Shown here piece by piece: positions 54,355-64,000 of a DNA stretch of 64,000 bases. The notes under the pieces are model-generated. The model had not been told where the DNA came from. It did not search any database and saw only the letters and a list, made by a program, of their open reading frames with translations. The position numbers were made by a program, and so were the translations under genes. The stretch comes from Hydra vulgaris (lineage: Eukaryota > Cnidaria > Hydrozoa > Anthoathecata > Hydridae): the NCBI RefSeq assembly GCF_038396675.1, contig NC_088932.1, forward strand, positions 26,447,501 through 26,511,500, in the 5' to 3' direction. Within the stretch, counting starts at the first letter, position 1. Every line of letters starts with the position of its first letter.

Positions 54355-54560
54355 CGGGGGGTTTTCCAACTCCCACCCAAACTCGAAGAGCAAGCCAAAC
54401 TTGCTCGAAGAGCAAGCCAAACATCGAGCAACAAAAACAATACCATCTATTAAACACCTGTCCTATGAAAATCGACCCCAACAGGTCTAACAACACTTGA
54501 AGAACGCCGTAAAAGAGCAGACCTAATCAAGCAATTTAAAATCATGCATCAACTCTGAAA
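54355..54560 (+). pseudogene. LINE-C reverse transcriptase tail fragment
   Basis: In plus-strand frames, RATKTIPSIKHLSYENR then GLTTLEERRKRADLIKQFKI is the C-terminal signature of CR1-like elements. A 21-bp direct duplication of CTCGAAGAGCAAGCCAAAC (54381 and 54402) precedes it. Confidence 0.7.
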
Positions 54561-55980
<1,420 letters not shown>

Positions 55981-57908
55981 CATATATACAGTGGCGGTTT
56001 AAGTTAGTTCTAATTTTAAACTATTTTAATTTATAAGTAATACGTTTATTTGCAATTAATTCAAAGTATTGTAGCGTTGTTTTAATTCATTGCCAATAAC
56101 GGCAGGGCCGATTTTTACTGGCCCTATTTATTTTGTTTGTGGTAGTATTATTTTTGATGCGCGCGCAGAATTTCTTGTGCTTTCAGATAGAACGAAAAGA
56201 AAAGAACCATAAAAAGCGTCACGAATTTTAAAAACTTTATACACCATTTTTAATTCTCGATTTTAAGATTGAAGAATTTAGTTTAGAAGTTTTGTTGACT
56301 CAATAAGATACAGCAATATTAGGAAACTTTATAACATTAAATGTAAACATTTATTTGTAAAAATAATGTAAACATTATACATTTGTTAATATTGGAATTT
56401 CACTGTGAATATTAGCAGTGTTTATATTGCAATATTAACAGCGTTAATATTAGTTTCTTAAACTGGATATGTAAATAAAAAATTTACCAAGTAGTTATTA
56501 GGATTATAAATTAACAGGAATAAGAACAAGGCAAAAATATGATATTTAAAACAATGTAACAGAAATTTTATAAAAATGTTTGGAAATTTTATAGTTTGGA
56601 AAATTGATTTTAAAATATCATAAAAAAGTTCTGCATTTCTTTTATAATCAACAATCTTGTACATTTTATAATATTTGCTAGTGAACTACATTTTTCAGGC
56701 ATATATTGTTTTATTTATTTTTTTAAATTTTAAAGCTTATAATTTTTTTTACAGAGAAAAAAATTGTGGCTCAGCCATATTAATGATGATCTTGATTTGT
56801 GTATTGTTTGGCAAGTTTATATGTTGTGACACGAGAAAGCTTAGTCATTTCTACAAATATAATAAGAGCTACTGTAATTTTGAAATTCTTGTTCTTTTCT
56901 CAATGAGGGATTGCTAAAGTTTATTTTTTCCAAATAGCTTATGTATCATATTCTGTGGCATAATGAATCAGCCATTGAAAATTCTTTACATTATTTGGTG
57001 GCAGTTTAGTCATTCTATCTTTTAAGTTGTCAATTGGATTGACGCTGAACCAGAGCCAATATCAACCATAATAATAAGCATTAAACAAGTTTTAAAGACT
57101 GGATTTTCAAGTAAAGATTAAAATTAGTCAATATTATTATTAGTTCGATACAACAAAGGTACAAACAATAGAAGATATAAGGAACATTTTTTTTCAATCA
57201 TTAAAACTGTACCACTGGTGGTACTGTTACATTTCATAATACAGCTTCAATAATTGCTACTTCCAAAAAGGCACTAATTAAAAAAATATACAAAGTTTAG
57301 ATTATTTTAAAATGTTGGACATTTACCATTGCCATCGAAATAAAAAAATCAGAGTATTTTATTGAAATGTTTTTTTTTTGTGGGGGAATAAAGCTAAAGT
57401 CAAAGAACTAAAACTATATAAATATTTATGTATGCTTACAAACAGATATTAAGTTTTTATCTTTAATTACATAAAATTGTTAAAGCATGTAAAGACAACG
57501 TAAATAATCTTAAGAAGTTTACTATTATTTATGACTGACATTGTAAATGTTGTATTTAAGAATTATGGATTTAATTAACTAAAATATGTGTTGTATTATG
57601 AAAAGATTCTTTAAACAATTTTTTGTTGTAAAAGTATCTTTATTGTTTTTGTTGACCCTTTCGTCATTCGTCATCAGAGAGTTAAATGTATATGTAATGT
57701 TAAATGTATATGTACATTCTTTATTATTTTATCAATTATTAATTAAGATTAAGAGTCCTTCTTGACTGAACTACTGTTGATAAAATTTTGAATCATGCCA
57801 AAATCATATTCTGGTTACAATATAGTTTAAAGTTATCTTATTACAATAATTTAGGTTCATTAACAAGATAATTTAACATGAACAAAATTGATAGTTTATT
57901 GGCAAACG

Positions 57909-57952
57909 TTTCTAGTTTTTCTTGAAGGCCCAACTTCAAGGAAAACTAGAAA
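57909..57952. repeat. Fold-back palindrome, 19-bp arms
   Basis: Arms 57909-57927 and 57934-57952, one mismatch, 6-nt loop, at the start of the hAT coding region. Confidence 0.95.
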
Positions 57953-58276
57953 TAAAAAATCTTGGGGCATACCAACCAAAAGGTGTTCGTATAACTCAAG
58001 TTGATGGTAAAAAAACGCGAACATTTTGTGTAACATGGTTTGAAAGAAATCATGGTTAAGTGTAAGTGATGAAAAAAATTCGTTGTTTTGTTTTTATTGT
58101 GTTTTGTTTGGTGGCGAGAGCTTGTGGGCAGAAAATGGCTGTAAAGATACAAAACAATCTTTCTGAGCGAATACAAAAACACGAATCCATTAAAACACAT
58201 ATAAGTAATTCGTTGCAGTTTCAAATGCACAGTTTCAAAGACAAACATTTTATCGACAATTGATGCTGGATACATT

Positions 58277-61200
58277 AGGGTGTTTCATTTCCGACAAATT
58301 TTCGAAAGTGATTACGTTACATGCATAACGGGGTAAATAATGTGCCAAAAAAACGTCTGAAAAATTTTAAATTGTCATCTAGAGGTCGCCATCTTGAAAA
58401 AACAGCGTTTTTTACACTTTTTTCAACTTTAAACTTGAAAAACTTAAAAAGTAATTAAATTTATGTTACGTTACTGGGTGTATATATTAAAGGTTATTAT
58501 ATGAACATTTGGTGAAATTTTCAGAAAAATTGGTAAATGTCTAGAGGTCGCCGTATTAAAATATAAAGCTAAAAAACTTGTTATTTTTAGGCTTCAGCTT
58601 TTCTAAGAATAATAATTAATAAAGAAGATATTAGTAACATACAAAATACTATAAAGTATTAATTAGTTTTGATTTCGAATCGGATGGATTTTGCTTTCTG
58701 TGTTGTTCGACAACTTGCAAAATAAATTGTCGTTGTTCTTCATTTTGTGCACACTCGCGGAAATCACCAATAAGTTTTATTCCTCTTTCGGCGCAATCAT
58801 TTGTTACCTCTAATTGTTTAACAAAATTGTCTGCAGTTCGATAATCTTGGAAGAATTTCCACTCTTGTGGATTCATCTGGAGCCATTCCTGGTTGTTTAT
58901 TAGTCCTAATAAATCAAAAAGAAGCCACGACCGTGGTCCAATTAAAAAATAAATAACGGTTGAAGAACTTAATGTCGGAAATTTTGGTTTCCCAATTAAA
59001 AATGTTTTTGGTCTTGGGGTAGAAAAAAGTTTTTTTACCATTATTGTTCTGGTAAATTCTGACAATTTTTCATTCAATAAAGATAGAATAACAAGCTCTT
59101 CTGTTAAATACCAAAGGTGACGGTTAATCGACGAAATCACAGCGGTTGCGATATCTGAATCTTCTTCTTGATACCAGTTCATTGCAAAAAAAAATTTGAA
59201 GTCATCAACTGGAGCAAATACGGAAATCCTCGAGCGGAGAAATTGCATCGAATAAAAAAGACTAATAAACTTAGCCATGCAGTGGATCATAATTTGCTCA
59301 TTATTGGACATAATAAATTTATTAGATAAGAGTTCCATTTTTAAAATATATATGGAATGTGACATAAATCTGGCATTGTGAATTGCACCTGGTTTGTGAA
59401 TTTTGAATATTCTTTCCATTGATAGTTTCCCCCCAAGGTAGATAATAGTTAATTCAATTAACTCAAGATAATCTTCTCGCGGAAATATTTTCTCTTCGAG
59501 GCATTGGTAAGCCCATTTCAGAACTAAACTTGCTTGATTAAATATTTCTGATTTAATATCAGTAGGCCATTTAAAAAAATTCAGGTTTGAGTAATCAATA
59601 TCAATTCTAGAAAATTCGGCTCGGAAACGTTGAAAAATAGGTTCATCTGGACTTTTGCTACCTCCTCTTAACGCGGTAAATGCATGCTTAATGTGTAGCT
59701 CATTATGATGATGGCGACATGCGAGCCATAGAAGAGGTCTCTTTAACTCAATTTCAATTAAAGTTGCTGCTCCTTTTTTATTACCTGTGTTGCTTGCTGT
59801 TGTATCAAAGCATATACCAACAATGTTTTCCAAAATGTTCCAATCTTGCGCAAGTTTCACGACCTCGTCACATTGAGTTTTACCTGTCGAATCTTTAATC
59901 AAAGGTACACCAATAAGTTTCGGCCTGCAAATAAAACTTAAGTTAGTTTCTTTGAATACAAAAATAAAAAATATACATAGGATTTATATAAATAAATAAA
60001 TAAGTACCCGTTAAGAGATCCGCTAATAAAAACTGCTACACGTTCTTCATTATGAGCTATGTCTAAATGAAAAAGCTTCGAATCCCAGTGCAAAATGGCC
60101 TTTTTAGGTTTGTTTATCTCCCAGTCAGCTTTAATTGACAGAACAATATTCTTTCGCGCATTTTGTCTTTGACGATGCACAGTTGATACTGACATTTCAT
60201 TAAGTTTGCCTCCGCTTTTGCAGATGATAGTGGATTGAAATAGAAGTTGTTGGCGAACTGATAAACAACATTGATCAGCCACAGATGCCGTTACTTCTGA
60301 GAGCTTCTTTGATGATATCTCTAGTGAATTTGTTAAAGGCACCTTTCTTTTCTTTAGTGGTAAAGGAGTAAACTCTGTATCTTTTTGATCTTCTTCGTCA
60401 GCAGTTTCAACTATTTCACTGACATCAAAGGCACTCGATTTTTGATCTTCGGTTGAACTTCTCCGAAAATCTATGCTTAGTCTATCTTCTCGACGTTCTA
60501 AAAATTTTGAAACACCTAGATCGATGCTACCTGTCATATGATACTTTCTGCTACTCTTTTGATCTTCATAAAATGCCCAATCTTCTTTCCATTTTGGTCT
60601 ACGTGATACTAATAACTGTTCATATGCATTTACTGCTGAAATGTCGCAAAGTTCTCAAGTTCATTACAAAATGTGACAATTTTTTCTTTTCCAGCTTTAA
60701 CATCTCGACTTGCGTGATCAATTTTTTTTAATTTCACCATTTCCACAAACAATTTGGTAAGCAATGAAAGACAAGAGTTATCTGAACGAACTGGTACTCC
60801 AGCTTTTCCAAACTTCCTTAAGCTCACCAAGAACAAATTTAAAAATATCTCTTGCAGAAGTGTCGCCTTTTGAATAAAAATGTAAATGAGAGTATCTACC
60901 CAAAACATGTTTTTTTGTTGGTAGACGACTGAAACTTGATAATTTATTGGATTCAGGGTAACCAATTAACCAATCTTGATTATTTTTTCTTAGGTTCATC
61001 GTTACAATAAAATATTCGCTTTTCCAACTAGTTTTAAAATTGTTTTAATATTTCAATTTTGCTAATTGAAATAAGAACGAATTTTTTAAAATAAATTTGT
61101 GAAATTTATATACATACGTCCAGATGTTTATTTTGCAAACTATTTAATCACGCAACAACTTTTAGTGGTCAATTATGCTCAAAACATAAATTATGCATTT

Positions 61201-61556
61201 TATTTAAGGTGAAAGCATTTAAGCAATTATTCAGCAAAAAAATATGTTGAAAAAATAAAACTTTATAATTCGGCGACCTCTAGACATTTACCAATTTTTC
61301 TGAAAATTTCACCAAATGTTCATATAATAACCTTTAATATATACACCCAGTAACGTAACATAAATTTAATTATTTTTTAAGTTTTTCAAGTTTACAGTTG
61401 AAAAAAGTGTAAAAAACGCTGTTTTTTCAAGATGGCGGCCTCTAGATGACATTTTAAAATTTTGAAAATTTTTCAGACTTTTTTTTGGCACATTATTTAC
61501 CCCGTTATGCATGTAACGTAATCACTTTCGAAAATTTGTCGGAAATGAAACACCCT
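58277..61556 (-). mobile_element. Unclassified DNA transposon, about 280-bp TIRs, 11-bp TSD
   Basis: TIRs 58277-58553 and 61271-61556 begin AGGGTGTTTCATTTCCGACA. The 11-bp sequence CTGGATACATT is duplicated directly outside at 58266-58276 and 61557-61567, and joining the flanks restores hAT coding sequence. The word TCTAGAGGTCGCC occurs at 58378 and at 58540 and, inverted, at 61272 and (one change) 61434, twice in each TIR. The length is 3280 bp with one two-exon gene on minus. An 11-bp TSD with long TIRs recalls MULE elements, but the protein does not look like a MULE transposase to me. Confidence 0.92.
58649..60999 (-). pseudogene. Transposase of the long-TIR element (novel-looking, RNase H-like)
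   Basis: Minus strand from ATG 60997-60999. Exon 1 has an N-terminal region (NNQDWLIGYPESNKLSSFSR, VLGRYSHLHFYSKGDTSARD) and a Lys/Glu-rich middle, with frameshifts near 60815 and 60650. An 83-bp intron (59925-60007, gtactt...tttgcag) joins AAC GG to G CCG in frame. Exon 2 is open to the stop at 58649 (417 codons from its first Met): VGICFDTTASNTGNKKGAAT (an Asp motif), LLWLACRHHHNELHIKHAF (Cys-His-His, like the CxxH of hAT/MULE-type RNase H folds) and TNDCAERGIKLIGDFRECAQ (a probable Glu) then RQFILQVVEQHRKQ. I recall unnamed insect and cnidarian proteins with this signature but no superfamily name. The two frameshifts suggest it is inactive, unless they are sequence errors. Confidence 0.82.
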
Positions 61557-63069
61557 CTGGATACATTCTTAGCATAAAAAAACATAACAAATTAGTTGAC
61601 AAAAACAGATACATTATCGAGGGTTATAGATTGTATAAAAATTTGTGGTGTACATGAATTGCCCTTAAGAGGACATGACAAAACTATTGACTCAAATAAT
61701 CGAGGGGTATTTTTAGATATGGTTTCATACACAGCTACATTGGATAGTGTGTTAAGCGATCATCTTAAAGATTCAAAAATAACAAAAAGTACTTCGAAAA
61801 CAAACCAAAATGACATTCTAGAATGTATGTATAAAGTATACATAGAAAAAATTAAACGTGAGATTGATAAAGCAAGATTTCTTTCCTTGCAAGCAGATGA
61901 AACAACTGATGTATCTTGTCGTTCTTAGTTCGTCATTATCTTGCGTTATTTAAAAGGTTATTAACCAGTTGAAAGATTTATAGCATTTATTGATGTTCAG
62001 GATAGAACTGCTATGGGTCTTACAAATGTATTAAAAGAAGAATTAAATTGTTTTGGTCTGAAGGAAAAATTAATTGCACAGGCTTATGATGGTGCAGCAG
62101 TTATGAGCGGATCAAGGAATGAAGTCCAAAGTCTAATCAAAGAAGTTTACCCAAATGCCGATTATGTTCACTGCTATGCACACCAATTGAATTTAGTTTT
62201 GAAAAAAGTTTGTTTGTCGAATAAGCGAGTAAGAACATTTTTTTCTTCTTTAAGTGGATTTGGCGTGTTCTTTACATCCTCGCCAAAACGAAATGATTTA
62301 CTTCGCGAAATTACTTTTAAACAGGTACCAAGAGTTTGCGAAACACGATGGAATTTCCGTTCAAAAATAGTTACTTGCATAAAAGAAAACAAAACAAAGA
62401 TTGTAAAATGTTTTAATAAAATTATAAACGATAAAGGATGGGATGATACAAGCGTGTGGCAATCTGTTGGGTTTAAAAAATGTTTGGAAGACTTAGAGTT
62501 CAACTTTTTTTTACCTTTTTTTTATTCAATTTTAAAACATGTTGATGTACTTTACAATATATTGCAATCAAGTAACAGCAACACTATTACAATCAAGGAG
62601 GCTTTTGAAAAATTTGGGTTTTCTATAAATTTTGTGCGAAATAGCATCACTAATAATGTTTCGATAATAATGGATCGATTCTTAACAATTGCGAAGAAAT
62701 GCATGAAAACCGAATGAAACGAAACACATCAATCGAACTACTAATAAAAGATGCTAAAGATGCTTGTGATAAAATTATTTACGAAATTAGCAAGGTTTAG
62801 AAGCATTGAAATATTTAAATCATTTTCAATTTTGGATCCGAAAAATTTTAAATTTAATAGACAACATTTTCCTCGGAATCATAAAAAATATTCTAACAAA
62901 CTATCCAATGCTGAATGAAGTTAAGTTGATGTCCGAATTAACTGTTTCGTATGAAAATGCTGTTTTTAGTGATATCGGCACCATTAATGCCCTATCCCAA
63001 TTTATGGATGAAAATAACTTGATTGAAACATTTTCTGAAGTATCAAAGTTAATAGAGATTGTTTTAGTC

Positions 63070-63115
63070 ACACCGTTCAGCATCGGCTGTGTCTACAGCC
63101 AATGCTGAACGGTGT
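63070..63115. repeat. Fold-back palindrome, 21-bp arms
   Basis: Arms 63070-63090 and 63095-63115, one mismatch, 4-nt loop, in the hAT dimerisation coding region. Confidence 0.96.
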
Positions 63116-63757
63116 TTTAGTACTTTAAAAAGAGTTAAGACACTTTTGAGAAATTCCACAGGTCAAGATCGATTGAATGCATTAGCTGTACTATTAATAC
63201 ATAAAGATTATTTACAGGATATTGATCAGTTTAATCAAAAAGTAATCGAAATGTTTTCTCTTATGAAACAGAGAAGAGCAGAATATTTGTATAAATAATA
63301 TGCTTAAATCATTGTTTTTAACATCATTCTTTATTTCAAAATATATTATACCTTTATGAAAATTATAGTGTTAATCGTAATTTTTTATATTTATGACTTA
63401 CTTTAAACTAACTAAAAGTTTTTACCATAAAGTTAAAATTAAAAAAAAATCTAAAAAAGAAATCTGTTCAAATCATAATGCACCACTATCAGGGCAGTTT
63501 TCAGTCAGTTTTTGCTGCTTTTTACGTAAGTTTAAAAGATTCAATGCCATTAAATACTTATGCTTTATTTTGGGAGTATGCGAGCGCTTAACTCTCTCAA
63601 CCAATCAAAAAACGCTAGCGACCAAAGAATTCCTAACAAAAACCTAATTATCAGTTACGCTGACAGCGAGTCGTTGCGATATTTTTTGGTTAATATTTGC
63701 TGGCCCCACCAAAGTTTATTGTCACCGGCCGCCACTGCATATATATCAATATTAATA

Positions 63758-64000
<243 letters not shown>

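Larger units (their letters stand above)
57935..63298 (+). pseudogene. hAT transposase with TTF zinc finger, disrupted
   Basis: Segment 57935-58265 encodes a TTF-type finger (NLGAYQPKGVRITQVDGKKT, RTFCVTWFERNH, LFCFYCVLFGG). After the inserted element, 61596-61925 has VHELPLRGHDKTIDSNNRGV and ARFLSLQADETTDVS (first Asp), and 62013-62717 has AYDGAAVMSGSRNEVQSL (second Asp), VHCYAHQLNLVLKK (Cys/His motif) and VCETRWNFRS (TRW). The C-terminal dimerisation part (63089-63298) has STANAERCFSTLKRVKTLL. Breaks: the 3280-bp element between codons near 58266, a TAG at 61926, frame changes near 62715-62806, and a fold-back at 63070-63115 that shifts the frame just before STANAER. Confidence 0.9.
55989..63737 (+). 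mobile_element. Large hAT transposon, TSD CATATATA, carrying a nested element
   Basis: The left end starts CAGTGGCGGTTTAAG, the right end inverted starts CAGTGGCGGCCGGTG. The 8-bp duplication CATATATA is present at 55981-55988 and 63738-63745. Without the nested element (58277-61556) and its extra target copy, the hAT is about 4.46 kb. Its plus-strand transposase begins near 57935; 55989-57930 is its 5' non-coding part or intron and shows no gene. Confidence 0.92.

Overview
This window looks like a very AT-rich animal genome, most likely a cnidarian such as Hydra. That is an inference from base composition, canonical GT-AG introns and the transposon families present; no single-copy marker proves it. 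I see no bacterial features (operons, ribosome binding sites, CRISPR), no rRNA and no convincing tRNA.

Host genes are sparse. At the left edge (114-3898) nine small exons join in frame across GT-AG introns; this is a real but unrecognised gene. A weaker multi-exon candidate with a C2H2 zinc finger lies at 48142-49497 and may be decayed.

Almost everything else is mobile DNA, often nested. From left to right: an intronic MITE and Tc1 element (1882-3641); a Penelope-like fragment flanked by 0.3-kb inverted repeats (3991-5492); a Crypton-like tyrosine recombinase relic (5610-7990); a non-LTR element here called LINE-A (copies at 8243-9823, 19260-22195 and 31060-35600, plus fragments); a nearly intact Tc1 element in a (TA)n array (11378-13103); a degraded repeat-associated protein relic and a hAT relic (15560-17928); a DD36E IS630/Tc1-type element inside LINE-A (19576-20879); an unclassified DNA transposon with a repeated 14-bp quasi-palindrome (22215-24444); a second Penelope relic (26585-27690); a Ty3/gypsy relic (29345-30960); a hAT inside LINE-A with TSD TCTAATGC (31521-33791); a split third Penelope relic (37035-39830); a 0.65-kb MITE (42885-43530); a two-gene ISL2EU-type transposon with 32-bp perfect TIRs (43788-46570); LINE-B and LINE-C fragments; a long-TIR element (51284-52339); a pogo-type MITE (53343-53509); and a 7.7-kb hAT (55989-63737, TSD CATATATA) that itself carries an unclassified DNA transposon with about 280-bp TIRs and an 11-bp TSD (58277-61556).

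Two signals cut across the annotation. First, about nineteen short fold-back palindromes (arms 13-49 bp, loops mostly 2-10 nt) of unrelated sequence are scattered over the window, mostly inside transposon coding DNA, where they look like local inverted duplications. Second, (TA)n arrays of 50-250 bp recur every few kilobases, and several transposons sit inside or beside them.
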